A stretch of DNA of 64,000 nt from Amycolatopsis lurida (GCF_900105055.1 NZ_FNTA01000004.1:3751501-3815500); one strand, 5' to 3'. Positions 33,542 through 42,482 are shown, numbered from the stretch's first letter. Notes: generated by a model from the letters alone, not told the origin. Numbers and translations: made by a program.

Positions 33542-35083
33542 TCAGGCGGCGACGTGGTGGTCGTCAGCGTGGACCGAAGCCGTCAGGCTCCGCTGCTGCG
33601 ACCGCTCGGCCGCACGAAGCTCCCGCGCCTTCGCGGCCTTGGCGCCCGAGACACCGTTGATGTTCTCGGTGCTGGTCGCGTACACGCCCAGCGCCCAGGC
33701 GACGGCGTCGGAGTTGCGGTCGAGCGCGACGCGGTCGACGTTGCCGAGGTTGTCGCAGGCCTGGTGGTAGCACTTGTCGTAAGGAACGTTGGCGCTACCG
33801 CCCCATTTGGCGGCCTGTGCGGCGGTCTTCACGCCTTCGGCACCGGTGAACAGGCCACCGGCCGGGATACCGGCGCGAATGAAGCCCTGGTAGTCCGAGC
33901 GACCGGTGAAGTCCGTGCCCTCGACCGGGACGCCCTTGCCGAGCTGCAGGTAGTCGACCAAGGTCTTTTCGAGCTGACCCGAGCCGTACGGGCCCGCGCC
34001 CTCGCCGACACCGTCGGAGTTGTCACCGTCGTAGGCGAAGTACGCCGCGTTCGGCGAACCGATCATGTCGTAGTTGTAGTAGAGCGCGATGTCGAGCTGC
34101 TGCTCGAAGGTCAGCGAGTTGACGTAGTGCGTCGAGCCGACGAGCCCGAACTCCTCGGCGCTCCACCAGCCGAAGCGGACGGCGTTGTTGGCCTTGGGCT
34201 TGCTGCCGAGCTGCAGCGCGGTCTCCAGCAGCGCGGCGGAACCCGTGCCGTTGTCGTTGATGCCGGGGCCCTCGGTGACGCTGTCGAGGTGGGCGCCGAG
34301 CATCACGACGTTGTCCTTGCGGCCGGTCTTGGTCTCGGCGAGGACGTTGTAGCTGGTCCGCGCCTCCTGGAAGGCACGCAGGTCGAGGGTGACCGAGGCC
34401 CCTGCCTTGGTGGCGAGCGCCTGGCCGTCGGCCTGGGTGATGCCACCGGTCGGGATCTTGCCCGCGGCCGGGTCGCCCAGGGTGCCGTTGACCGGGCCCG
34501 GGACGTTGTTGTAGACGATCGCGCCGAGCGCGCCCGCCTCGGCGGCCGTCGCCTGCTTCTGCGCGAAGGAGCAGCCACCGCGCTGGATCAGGGCGATCTT
34601 GCCGGCGACTCCGCCCGCGTAGTCGGCCGCTTCGCAACCACTGGTGTCGTCGACCGGGACCACCGCGAGCGGCGCGGTGATTCCCCCCGCCGGCGTCGAC
34701 GGGCTGTAGGACATGATGATGACCGGGACGTCGGCGCCCGCGACCGTCAGTTTCTCCGCGAGGGTCTCCGCGTAGGTGAAGGGGAACTCCTGCCGCGTGA
34801 CCGCGAAGCCCGCCTGCTCCAGCTTCGTGGCGATGTACTCAGCGGATCGCTTGTGCCCCTCGGTGCTGGCGGCACGGCGGCCACCGGTCGCGTCCGAGAT
34901 CCGCTGGAAGGCGATCAGGTGCCGGTTGACGTTGTTCACGTTCACCTTGTTGACGAGCTGCTTCGCCAGCGCGGGACCGTCGATCCCGGTGGTGGCCGTC
35001 GCAGCCGGTGCCATTCCGACCGTGAGCGCGGCGGTGGCCGCTACCACGATCGAGGGAACAATGCTTCTTCGCGAATATGACAT
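33542..35083 (-). CDS. secreted M28-family zinc aminopeptidase with PA domain
   Basis: Exported aminopeptidase of 513 residues. The signal peptide (about 1-30, ending ATATT) is followed by a short region, a PA insert (about 120-240, with GKIALIQRGGCSFAQK) and the M28 catalytic domain. The two-zinc ligands are visible in GAHLDSV (His), NDNGTGSA (Asp), SAEEFG (catalytic and ligand Glu), an Asp in DMIGS and CYHQACD (His). The architecture resembles the Streptomyces/Saccharomyces aminopeptidase Y type. Its C-terminus is Arg/Glu-rich and ends in HHVAA. The ATG was chosen for AGGTGG 5 bases upstream. It is divergent from the quinone oxidoreductase gene. Confidence 0.92.
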   Translation of the reverse strand: MSYSRRSIVPSIVVAATAALTVGMAPAATATTGIDGPALAKQLVNKVNVNNVNRHLIAFQRISDATGGRRAASTEGHKRSAEYIATKLEQAGFAVTRQEFPFTYAETLAEKLTVAGADVPVIIMSYSPSTPAGGITAPLAVVPVDDTSGCEAADYAGGVAGKIALIQRGGCSFAQKQATAAEAGALGAIVYNNVPGPVNGTLGDPAAGKIPTGGITQADGQALATKAGASVTLDLRAFQEARTSYNVLAETKTGRKDNVVMLGAHLDSVTEGPGINDNGTGSAALLETALQLGSKPKANNAVRFGWWSAEEFGLVGSTHYVNSLTFEQQLDIALYYNYDMIGSPNAAYFAYDGDNSDGVGEGAGPYGSGQLEKTLVDYLQLGKGVPVEGTDFTGRSDYQGFIRAGIPAGGLFTGAEGVKTAAQAAKWGGSANVPYDKCYHQACDNLGNVDRVALDRNSDAVAWALGVYATSTENINGVSGAKAAKARELRAAERSQQRSLTASVHADDHHVAA

Positions 35084-35150
35084 GGGCGCCACCTTTGTGT
35101 GGTTTGCGCCACAGGTCAACCGACGTTCGGCGGACTTTATGACACCGGGA

Positions 35151-35156
35151 TAGGGT
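35151..35156 (+). promoter_or_regulatory. -10 hexamer TAGGGT, leaderless promoter of the quinone oxidoreductase gene
   Basis: TAGGGT is followed by 7 bases and then ATG, with no ribosome site. Confidence 0.5.
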
Positions 35157-35163
35157 CGTTTGT

Positions 35164-36141
35164 ATGTACGCGATCACCATCCGTGAGCCCGGCGATCCCG
35201 ATGTTCTCGAATGGACGGAGGTCCCCGATCCCGCGGCAGGCGAAGGCGAAGTCGTCATCGAAGTCGCCGCGAGCGCCGTCAACCGCGCTGACCTGCTGCA
35301 ACGCCAGGGCAACTACCCTCCCCCGCCGGGTGCGAGCGAAATTCTCGGACTCGAATGTTCGGGCACGATCACCGAAATCGGCGAAGGCGTCGAGGGATGG
35401 CGAATCGGCGATGAAGTTTGTGCTTTGCTCGCCGGTGGCGGCTATGGGGAAAAGGTCGCTGTCCCGGCAGGACAACTGCTTCCGCTTCCCGCCGAAGTCG
35501 AATTGCTCGCGGCCGCCGGACTGCCCGAAGTCGCGTGCACCGTGTGGGCGAATGTGGTGATGCACGCCAAGCTGTCCGAAGGCGAGGTCCTGCTCGTCCA
35601 CGGCGGCGCGGGCGGCATCGGCACGCACGCGATCCAGGTCGCCAAGGCTCTCGGCGCGACGGTCGCGGTGACGGCGGGTTCGCCAGCCCGGCTGGAGAGC
35701 TGCCGCCAGCTCGGCGCCGACATCGCGATCGACTACAAGGAGCAGGACTTCGTCGAGGTCCTGCGCGCCGAGACCGGCGGCGCGGACGTCATCCTCGACA
35801 ACATGGGCGCCAAGTACCTCGACCGCAACATCGACGCGCTGAAAGCCGACGGCAGGCTGGTGATCATCGGCATGCAGGGCGGGGTCAAGGGCGAGCTGAA
35901 CATCGGCAAGCTGCTGGGCAAACGCGTGAGCGTGTACGCCGCCGGGCTCCGCTCGCGGCCGCTGGAGCAGAAGGCGGCGATCGTCGCCGACGTCCGCGAG
36001 CGGCTGTGGCCGTTGGTGGAGCAGGGTTCGGTGAAACCGATCGTCGGCCAGGTCGTCCCGATGGCCGAAGCCGCTTCGGCACACCGCGCACTCGAAGAAG
36101 GCACGGTTTTCGGCAAGGTCCTGCTTGCGGCTAAATCCTGA
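35164..36141 (+). CDS. NAD(P)H-quinone oxidoreductase (zeta-crystallin/PIG3-like)
   Basis: Zinc-free medium-chain dehydrogenase/reductase of 325 residues that reduces quinones or related enones with NADPH. Family features are AVNRADLLQRQGNYPPPPGAS (PIG3 opening), LLVHGGAGGIGTHAIQVAK (nucleotide-binding loop) and the late GKVLLA strand. By order it corresponds to Rv3777 at the start of the mycobacterial cell-wall locus, followed by the reverse-strand Rv3778c-type gene exactly as here. Its link to wall synthesis is only positional. Confidence 0.92.
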   Translation: MYAITIREPGDPDVLEWTEVPDPAAGEGEVVIEVAASAVNRADLLQRQGNYPPPPGASEILGLECSGTITEIGEGVEGWRIGDEVCALLAGGGYGEKVAVPAGQLLPLPAEVELLAAAGLPEVACTVWANVVMHAKLSEGEVLLVHGGAGGIGTHAIQVAKALGATVAVTAGSPARLESCRQLGADIAIDYKEQDFVEVLRAETGGADVILDNMGAKYLDRNIDALKADGRLVIIGMQGGVKGELNIGKLLGKRVSVYAAGLRSRPLEQKAAIVADVRERLWPLVEQGSVKPIVGQVVPMAEAASAHRALEEGTVFGKVLLAAKS

Positions 36142-36192
36142 CGAGTCAGGCGCAGCCTGTCCGTTGAGGGTGGCGGCGGGGCGGGGTCCGGG

Positions 36193-37392
36193 CTAGCGGA
36201 TCTCTTCCAGCACCCGGACGAGCTGGTTGACCTCGAAGACGTTCGAATAGTGCGCGAGCCCGATGCGGACGGCGCCGCCGACTTCGGCGGCGCCGAGCGA
36301 CCCGAAGACACCGCTCGTGCCGTCGTCGGCGAAGGCACAGAGCCCTTGGGACGCCAGGTATTCGGCGACCTCGGGCGCCTTCTTGCCCGCGACGGCGAAC
36401 GCGAGCGCGGGGATCCGGCGCATGGCGTCGCCGATGACCATCACGTGCCGCAGCGAACGCAGTTCCGTGGACAGCTGCGCCAGAAGTCCCGCGTGGTACG
36501 ACTTCGCCGAACCCAGCGAGGTCACCAGCTTCTCGCGCCGCGAGCCCATCGCGGCGTCGTCCAAACCGGCCAGATAGTCGATCGACGCGATCAGACCGGC
36601 CAGCAACGGATACGCGTGCGGCCCCAGCTCCATCCGGGCCGGACCGCGCGCGGCCGGATCGAGCGACACCGACGGCAGGCGTTCGAGCAGCTCGGGATCG
36701 CGGAAGACCAGCGCCCCCACCGACGGCCCGCCCCAGGCCTGCGCCGAAACCACCATCACGTCGGCGCCGAGCGCGTTGAGGTCGAGCGGCACGAATGGCG
36801 CCGCGTACGTCGCGTCGACGACCACCAGCGCGCCGACCCGTTTGGCGAACTCGATCACCGTCGGGACGTCGGGCCGGGTGCCGACCGAACCGGACGCCAG
36901 CGTCACGGCGACGGCCTTGGTGCGCGCGGAAACGAGGTTCTCGTACTGCCAGGCGGGCAGCTCGCAGGTCTCGATGTCGATCTCGCCCCAGCGCACGACC
37001 GCACCGACGCGTTTCGCCGCGCGGCGCCACGGCGCGAGGTTGGCCTCCTCGTCGAGCCGGGAGACGACGACCTCGTCGCCGATCGTCCAGCGGTCGGCCA
37101 TCGCGTCGACGAGACGGCGGATGAGATCGGGCGCGTTGGGGCCGAGCACGACCCCGGCCGGATCGGCGCCGACCAGGTCGGCGACCGCCCGGCGAGCGGC
37201 CGTGACAATGCTTTCCGCACGCTGGGAGGCCGGAAACGCTCCACCCGGTCCGGACACCGGAGCGCGCATGGCCGTGGATACGGCCGAAGCGACCTGTTCA
37301 GGTACGAGCATTCCGGCGGCGCCGTCGAAGTGAATCCAGCCGTCACCCAGCGCGGGAAACAGCCCACGGATACGAGCGACGTCGAACGCCAT
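36193..37392 (-). CDS. cysteine-desulfurase-like protein without the PLP lysine (Rv3778c-like)
   Basis: Fold-type I aminotransferase-like protein of 399 residues. The fold is recognisable from FDGAAG near the N-terminus, SRLDEEANLAPW, LASGSVGTRPDV and VVVDATYAAP. At the place where desulfurases carry SxxK (for example SAYKFFGPH) the sequence reads SAQAWGGPS, with Ala219 in the Lys position. The enzyme should not form an internal aldimine with PLP, so it may be a structural or regulatory relative. From memory the M. tuberculosis homologue Rv3778c has a similar HAWGGP segment, which would make this a conserved trait rather than a local mutation. The ATG was chosen at the family start MAFDVARIRG. 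Confidence 0.8.
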   Translation of the reverse strand: MAFDVARIRGLFPALGDGWIHFDGAAGMLVPEQVASAVSTAMRAPVSGPGGAFPASQRAESIVTAARRAVADLVGADPAGVVLGPNAPDLIRRLVDAMADRWTIGDEVVVSRLDEEANLAPWRRAAKRVGAVVRWGEIDIETCELPAWQYENLVSARTKAVAVTLASGSVGTRPDVPTVIEFAKRVGALVVVDATYAAPFVPLDLNALGADVMVVSAQAWGGPSVGALVFRDPELLERLPSVSLDPAARGPARMELGPHAYPLLAGLIASIDYLAGLDDAAMGSRREKLVTSLGSAKSYHAGLLAQLSTELRSLRHVMVIGDAMRRIPALAFAVAGKKAPEVAEYLASQGLCAFADDGTSGVFGSLGAAEVGGAVRIGLAHYSNVFEVNQLVRVLEEIR

Positions 37393-37535
37393 GGGGACAC
37401 CGTACGGACGTGCGGTTTGGCGCTTTACCCGGGGTTGGCTGCCCGAACACGGGGTGCGACGATTCCCGCTACGCTCGGAGACGGCGGCGAAAACCACACT
37501 GCGCTCGGCGCCCGACGTAGGCCAGGATGGAGCAC

Positions 37536-38132
37536 ATGACCGACCCAGTTTCCCGCGAATCGACCACCCCCGGTGACGGCGGCGGAGACTCCCCACACCA
37601 TGTGGTGGTCGTCGGTCCCGACGGCACCCCGGTCGGCACCGCACGCATCGCCTCCCCCGGCTCCGACGACGAGTCCGCTCAGGAGGAGTCGCTCGGCGAC
37701 CTCGTCGAAGAACCCGCCAAGGTGATGCGCATCGGCACGATGATCAAGCAGCTGCTGGAAGAGGTCCGCGCCGCGCCGCTGGACGACGCCAGCCGTAACC
37801 GCGTGCGCGAGATCCACCAGACCTCCATCCGCGAGCTGGAGCAGGCGCTGGCGCCGGAGCTGCAGGACGAGCTGGAGCGGCTGGTGCGGCCGTTCACCGA
37901 GAACTCGACGCCCTCCGACGCCGAGCTGCGGATCGCGCAGGCGCAGCTGGTCGGCTGGCTGGAAGGGCTGTTCAGCGGTATCCAGACCGCGCTGTTCGCG
38001 CAGCAGATGGCCGCGCGGGTGCAGCTGGAGCAGATGCGGCGCGGGCTCCCGGCCGGCCCTTCCGCGGGCGGCGCCGCTTTGGGCGGGCACGGGGCCGGCG
38101 GCGAGTCGCACGGGCCGGGCCAGTACCTCTGA
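37536..38132 (+). CDS. bpa: bacterial proteasome activator Bpa/PafE
   Basis: ATP-independent ring-shaped activator that opens the 20S proteasome gate for unfolded proteins. The core (about residues 50-160) is near-identical to the mycobacterial protein in memory: LVEEPAKVMRIGTMIKQLLEE, then SDAELRIAQAQLVGWLEGLF. The C-terminus ends in GQYL, the motif that docks into the proteasome alpha-ring. At 198 residues it is slightly longer than Rv3780 owing to a disordered N-terminus. An AGGA lies 8 bases before the chosen ATG; another ATG three codons upstream is open. In Mtb it sits in the same place before wzt/glfT1. Confidence 0.95.
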   Translation: MTDPVSRESTTPGDGGGDSPHHVVVVGPDGTPVGTARIASPGSDDESAQEESLGDLVEEPAKVMRIGTMIKQLLEEVRAAPLDDASRNRVREIHQTSIRELEQALAPELQDELERLVRPFTENSTPSDAELRIAQAQLVGWLEGLFSGIQTALFAQQMAARVQLEQMRRGLPAGPSAGGAALGGHGAGGESHGPGQYL

Positions 38133-38138
38133 CCCGGG

Positions 38139-39299
38139 TCAGCGGAACCGGCGGAAGAACGTCCGCAGGTCGTCGATGAGCAGGTCCGGCACCTCCAGCC
38201 CGGGGAAGTGACCCCCGCGGTCCTGAGTGGACCAGTGCACGACGTTGTCGGTGCGCTCGGCGAGGTGCCGGATCGGCAGGCCCGTGTCCTTCGGGAACAC
38301 GGCCACGCCGGTCGGCACCGTGGACTTCGCAGGCCCCTCACCCCAGGCCGGGCCCAGCGCGGCGTAAATCCGCGAAGACGAGTTCGCCGTGCCGGTGAGC
38401 CAGTAGAGCATCACGCTGGTGAGCAGGTCGTCGCGATCGATCGCGTCCTCCGGGACGTCCCGCGAGTCCGAATAGGACTTGAACTTCTCCACCAGCCAGC
38501 CGAGCTGCCCGGCCGGTGAGTCGGTGAGCCCATAGGCAAGCGTTTGCGGCTTGGTCGCCTGGATCATCGCGTAACCCAGCTCGCCGGTCTGGAACTCCCG
38601 CCCACGCGCCAGCGCCGCCTCTCCGCGCGCGAGTTCCTCACCGGTGAGCCCTTCGAGGTCGGCCTCGGATTCCGGCACCGCGTGCGGCAGCATCGTCAGG
38701 TGCGCGCCGATCACCCTCTCGGGGCAGCGGACGCCCACGTCGCGCGACACGATCGCGCCCCAGTCACCGCCGTGCAGCCCGAACCGCTCGTATCCGAGCC
38801 GCGACATCAGCACCGTCCAGGCGTCGGCGATCCGGCCGGTGCCCCAGTCGGCGTCGGTCGTCGGCCCCGAGAAGCCGAACCCCGGCAGCGACGGCACGAC
38901 GACGTGGAACGCGTCCCCCGGGTCGCCGCCGTACGCGCGCGGGTCGGAAAGCGGGCCGACGACGTCGAGGAATTCCACAATGGACCCCGGCCAGTCGTGC
39001 GTGAGCACCAGCGGGATCGCGTCCGGCTCCGGAGACCGCGCGTGCAGGAAGTGGACATTCGCGCCGTCGATGTTCGTCAGGAAACCCGGGAACCCGTTGA
39101 GGCGCTCCTCGTGAGCGCGCCAGTCGTAGCGGAGCCGCCAGTACTCGGCGAGCTCCTGGAGGTAGGCGAGCGGTGTCCCGAGCCCCCAGCCGACGCCGTC
39201 GAGCTCGTCCGGCCAGCGCGTGTTCGCCAGGCGGGCGGCGAGGTCGTCGAGGTCGCGCTGGGGGACGGTGATCGTGAACGGCGTGATCTCATCGGTCAT
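38139..39299 (-). CDS. epoxide hydrolase with EHN N-terminal domain
   Basis: Alpha/beta hydrolase of 386 residues. The N-terminal EHN domain (about 1-110: FTITVPQRDLDDLAARLANTRWPD and PLAYLQELAEYWR) is typical of microsomal-type epoxide hydrolases. The hydrolase part shows the oxyanion loop HDWPGS, the nucleophile Asp in HGGDWGA, Tyr residues in the cap and the final His in RGGHFPGLE. It should open epoxides to diols; the natural substrate is unknown. It is convergent with bpa, 6 bases between stops. Confidence 0.92.
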   Translation of the reverse strand: MTDEITPFTITVPQRDLDDLAARLANTRWPDELDGVGWGLGTPLAYLQELAEYWRLRYDWRAHEERLNGFPGFLTNIDGANVHFLHARSPEPDAIPLVLTHDWPGSIVEFLDVVGPLSDPRAYGGDPGDAFHVVVPSLPGFGFSGPTTDADWGTGRIADAWTVLMSRLGYERFGLHGGDWGAIVSRDVGVRCPERVIGAHLTMLPHAVPESEADLEGLTGEELARGEAALARGREFQTGELGYAMIQATKPQTLAYGLTDSPAGQLGWLVEKFKSYSDSRDVPEDAIDRDDLLTSVMLYWLTGTANSSSRIYAALGPAWGEGPAKSTVPTGVAVFPKDTGLPIRHLAERTDNVVHWSTQDRGGHFPGLEVPDLLIDDLRTFFRRFR

Positions 39300-39307
39300 G
39301 GGGGCCG

Positions 39308-39313
39308 ACGGTA
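39308..39313 (-). promoter_or_regulatory. -10 hexamer TACCGT, leaderless promoter of the epoxide hydrolase gene
   Basis: On the minus strand TACCGT is followed by 8 bases and then ATG. Confidence 0.4.
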
Positions 39314-39353
39314 GAAAGGATCGAGGACAGCTGTGGTCCTCGATCCCGATCGA

Positions 39354-40595
39354 TCAACTGCGAATGAGCCGAGCCCACCGCCTCCGAAGCGGAGTCACCT
39401 GAGCTTCCGCGGGGCCGTCCGGCTCCGGTTCGGGACGGACCACGGGCGCGTAGATGGTTTTCGCCAGGTCACGCTTCGCCTTCTTGAAACCGGCCAAGAC
39501 ATCGGGTGCGTATCCACCCGCCTTCGGCCGATCCGGGACCTCGCTCAAGTCCTCCAGCAGGGTCCAGTTCGAACCGAGCGCCGCCAAGGAACGATGCTTC
39601 GTCGCGTAGTAGTCGGGGTGGATCGAGACCGCGACCCCCGAAGCACCTCCCGCTGCCGCCAGCATGTGCAGGTGAAACCTGGTGGAGATCCAGGTCTGCC
39701 GGGGCGAAACCGGGAGTCCGTGCGTCCAGATGTGCGAAAACGGGTAGAACCGGGCGCCCGGCAATTCCCGCTCGAGGAGCGCGAACACCTCCCTGTCGAC
39801 GCGCGGAACCCCTTCGACCACGCCGATCTTTTCGGGCGGGATCTTCCAGGACCGCAGCATCGACAGCACCGCGCCGGCCAGCTTGCCGACCCCGACCTCC
39901 ACCAGGTCGGACTGAAGGCAGAGCATGACCTCGGGAAGGTCCTCGGTCTCCTCGTAGAGATGCGGTCCGATGCCGATGAACGCGTCGTCAAGGCCCACCG
40001 GCACGTCCAGCAACTCGGCAGAAGCGTCGTCACGGACTTCCACGATCTCGAACCGGTCGGCCAGCGCACGCAACAACGGCGCGACGTCGTCACAAGCGGG
40101 CAACAGCCCCTGCCCCGTCATGGCCGCCCGGCCACCCGAGCGCTCCGCGGCGGCGGCCGCGCCGGCCAGGAGGCCGATCTGCTTGGGCCACAGTTTGTTG
40201 ATGTAGCCGCCCCCGACGACGTGGATCACGTCGACCGTCGCGAGCAGTTCGATCCCGTGATGCAGCCTGGGCATCATCCCGGGGTTGTGGATGGCTTCCC
40301 GGACCCATGCCGCGGCCTGCCACGGGTCCTCGGACGAGGCCTCCCAGCACAGCCGCCACAAGGTGTCCGTGAACTTCGCTCGGGGATGCAGGCCGTCGAG
40401 GAGTACGGCGGCGGGACCGGGTGAATGGGTGTCCACCCATACATCCGCGTCAGGGGCCACTTCGGCCAGATGCCGGAGCCAACTCGCGGCAATGAGTTCG
40501 TCACCATAGTTGGGGTGACCGACCGGCGCGACCAGGTAATACAGTGCGCGCCGGGCAGGCTTCGAATCCGAAGCCGTTCTGTCGGGGACCGGCAT
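39354..40595 (-). CDS. polysaccharide pyruvyltransferase family protein
   Basis: Enzyme of 413 residues of the CsaB/PssM family, which adds ketal-linked pyruvate from phosphoenolpyruvate to sugars in cell-wall polymers or exopolysaccharides. Signatures are NYGDELIAASWL near the start, VGGGYINKLWP in the middle and STRFHLHMLAAAGG, whose R-x-H pair is the conserved active-site motif. It is divergent from wzm across 105 bases, each gene with its own leaderless promoter. The context suggests a wall polymer built or exported by this locus as acceptor, which would be unusual for mycobacterial-type galactan; that is inference. The C-terminal ~60 residues are Lys/Pro-rich. Confidence 0.85.
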   Translation of the reverse strand: MPVPDRTASDSKPARRALYYLVAPVGHPNYGDELIAASWLRHLAEVAPDADVWVDTHSPGPAAVLLDGLHPRAKFTDTLWRLCWEASSEDPWQAAAWVREAIHNPGMMPRLHHGIELLATVDVIHVVGGGYINKLWPKQIGLLAGAAAAAERSGGRAAMTGQGLLPACDDVAPLLRALADRFEIVEVRDDASAELLDVPVGLDDAFIGIGPHLYEETEDLPEVMLCLQSDLVEVGVGKLAGAVLSMLRSWKIPPEKIGVVEGVPRVDREVFALLERELPGARFYPFSHIWTHGLPVSPRQTWISTRFHLHMLAAAGGASGVAVSIHPDYYATKHRSLAALGSNWTLLEDLSEVPDRPKAGGYAPDVLAGFKKAKRDLAKTIYAPVVRPEPEPDGPAEAQVTPLRRRWARLIRS

Positions 40596-40601
40596 TCGTG
40601 C

Positions 40602-40607
40602 ATCGTA
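40602..40607 (-). promoter_or_regulatory. -10 hexamer TACGAT, leaderless promoter of the pyruvyltransferase gene
   Basis: On the minus strand TACGAT is followed by 6 bases and then the ATG I chose; the ATG seven codons earlier would start inside the promoter. Confidence 0.5.
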
Positions 40608-40687
40608 ACGCCGCACACACCGTTACCGGAGAGGGAGCGGGAAACCTGCTCGGGGCGGGGCGGCCCAGGCACCATCGGCTCCATCGG

Positions 40688-40693
40688 TACCCT
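40688..40693 (+). promoter_or_regulatory. -10 hexamer TACCCT, leaderless promoter of wzm-wzt-glfT1
   Basis: TACCCT is followed by 7 bases and then GTG. The same TACCCT-N7-GTG arrangement precedes dprE1. Confidence 0.55.
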
Positions 40694-40700
40694 CGTTCCC

Positions 40701-41654
40701 GTGCATGCCACCAGCACGGTTCACGCCGCCGACGGTGCTGCGCCGACCTCGGTTCCGCCGATTTCGGACAGCAAGACCTTTTCGCGCGCGTTCGCCGACA
40801 TCAAGACCGGTTTCGCCGCCAGAGAGCTGTGGGGACACCTCGGCTGGCAGGACATCAAGCAGCGCTATCGCCGCTCGGTGATCGGCCCGTTCTGGATCAC
40901 GATCAGCCAGGGTGTCATCGCGCTCGGCCTGGGGCTGCTGTACTCACAGCTGTTCGGCATGCCGATCGAGACCTTCCTGCCCTACCTCAGCACGGGCTTC
41001 ATCATCTGGGGCTTCATCAGCGGCTGCCTGTCCGAGGGCATGGAGACCTTCATCTCCAACGAGGGACTGATCAAACAGCTCCCGGCGCCGCTCTCGGTCT
41101 ACGTGCTGCGCACGGTCTGGCGCCAGACTCTGATGCTGGTGCACAACCTGATCGTCTACGTGATCGTCATCGCGATCTTCTTCAGCGCGCTCAACCACGA
41201 CTATTCGCTGAACACCGGCAACTGCAATCCGGGTTTCTCCGGCATCTGCCACCCCGGAATCGGCTGGTACTCGCTCACCGCGATCCCAGGCTTCTTCATG
41301 CTCGCGTTGAACGCCGGCTGGGTCACCCTGCTGCTGGGCATCATCTCGACCCGCTATCGCGACATCCCGCAGGTGATCAACTCACTCATCCAGCTGCTCT
41401 TCTACATGACGCCGATCGTGTGGCCGATCGACCAGCTGCTGGCGGGCGGCGCGCGGGCCGCGACCTCGTGGGCACTGCCGTTCGTGCATGGCAATCCGCT
41501 GTTCCACTTCATCCAGATCGTGCGCGCACCACTGATCGGGCAGGAAGTCAGCATCAACAGCTGGTACGTGGTGCTCGGCATCACCGTCGTCGGCTGGGTC
41601 CTCGCGCTGGTCGCGATGCGCAATTACCGTTCCCGCGTCTCTTATTGGGTGTGA
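40701..41654 (+). CDS. wzm: ABC-2 type exporter permease for lipid-linked galactan (Wzm)
   Basis: Membrane half of the ABC transporter that flips the decaprenyl-linked galactan across the membrane before arabinan and ligation steps. It has 317 residues. A cytosolic N-terminal helix with ELWGHLGWQDIKQRYRRSVIGPFW (the family's conserved elbow) is followed by six membrane segments, with an external loop that carries two cysteines (NCNPGFSGICHPG). The GTG start is fixed by the leaderless promoter and by alignment with the family. It is first in the wzm-wzt-glfT1 operon; in M. tuberculosis the order is wzt-glfT1-wzm. Confidence 0.92.
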   Translation: MHATSTVHAADGAAPTSVPPISDSKTFSRAFADIKTGFAARELWGHLGWQDIKQRYRRSVIGPFWITISQGVIALGLGLLYSQLFGMPIETFLPYLSTGFIIWGFISGCLSEGMETFISNEGLIKQLPAPLSVYVLRTVWRQTLMLVHNLIVYVIVIAIFFSALNHDYSLNTGNCNPGFSGICHPGIGWYSLTAIPGFFMLALNAGWVTLLLGIISTRYRDIPQVINSLIQLLFYMTPIVWPIDQLLAGGARAATSWALPFVHGNPLFHFIQIVRAPLIGQEVSINSWYVVLGITVVGWVLALVAMRNYRSRVSYWV

Positions 41655-41657
41655 CAG

Positions 41658-42482
41658 ATGGTCAGCATTGATGTGCACAACGCCTACGTCGACTTCCCCA
41701 TTTTCGACGCGAAGACCCGCTCCATGAAGAAGAAGGTGCTGGGCAAGGTCGGCGGCAAGATCGGCACCGAGACCAAGGTGCCGATCATCGAAGCCCTGCA
41801 CGACGTGACGCTCCAGCTGCGGGAAGGCGACCGGGTCGGCCTCGTCGGCCACAACGGTGCCGGGAAGTCGACGCTGCTGCGGCTGCTGTCCGGCATCTAC
41901 GAGCCCACCCGCGGTTCGGCGAAGATCTCCGGCAAGATCGCGCCGGTCTTCGACCTCGGCATCGGCATGGACCCGGAGATCTCCGGGCTGGAGAACATCC
42001 TCATCCGCGGCCTGTTCCTCGGGATGACCGCGAAGCAGATGGAAGCCCGCGTCGACGACATCGCGGAGTTCACCGAGCTCGGCGACTACCTGCAGATGCC
42101 GCTGCGGACGTACTCGACCGGTATGCGGGTCCGCCTGGCGCTGGGCGTGGTCACCTCGATCGACCCGGAGATCCTGATCCTCGACGAGGGCATCGGCGCG
42201 GTCGACGCCGCGTTCCTCAACAAGGCCAAAGATCGGTTGAAGGCGCTGGTGAAGCGATCGGGCATCCTGGTGTTCGCCAGCCACTCGGACGAGTTCCTCT
42301 TCGAACTCTGCGACTCCGCCATCTGGATGGACGAGGGACACGTCAAGCAGCGCGGTTCGCTGCGCGACGTGCTGACCGGTTACAAGGGGCGCGACCCGTT
42401 CGAGAACATGAGCCAGGAAACGCTGGAGCGGTTCGGCCTCGAGCCCGACCCGGTGGCGACGACGAACGGCGGTCAAGGATGA
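41658..42482 (+). CDS. wzt: ABC exporter ATPase for lipid-linked galactan (Wzt)
   Basis: ATPase partner of Wzm, 274 residues. The nucleotide-binding domain is complete: Walker A GHNGAGKST, Q-loop region, signature YSTGMRVRLAL, Walker B EILILDEG and switch His in ASHSDEF. It has the N-terminal VDFPIFDAKTRSMKK extension usual in O-antigen-type ATPases and lacks the C-terminal carbohydrate-binding domain, as in mycobacterial Wzt. The start follows the wzm stop by 3 bases, and its stop overlaps the glfT1 start (ATGA), which indicates coupled synthesis. Confidence 0.95.
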   Translation: MVSIDVHNAYVDFPIFDAKTRSMKKKVLGKVGGKIGTETKVPIIEALHDVTLQLREGDRVGLVGHNGAGKSTLLRLLSGIYEPTRGSAKISGKIAPVFDLGIGMDPEISGLENILIRGLFLGMTAKQMEARVDDIAEFTELGDYLQMPLRTYSTGMRVRLALGVVTSIDPEILILDEGIGAVDAAFLNKAKDRLKALVKRSGILVFASHSDEFLFELCDSAIWMDEGHVKQRGSLRDVLTGYKGRDPFENMSQETLERFGLEPDPVATTNGGQG

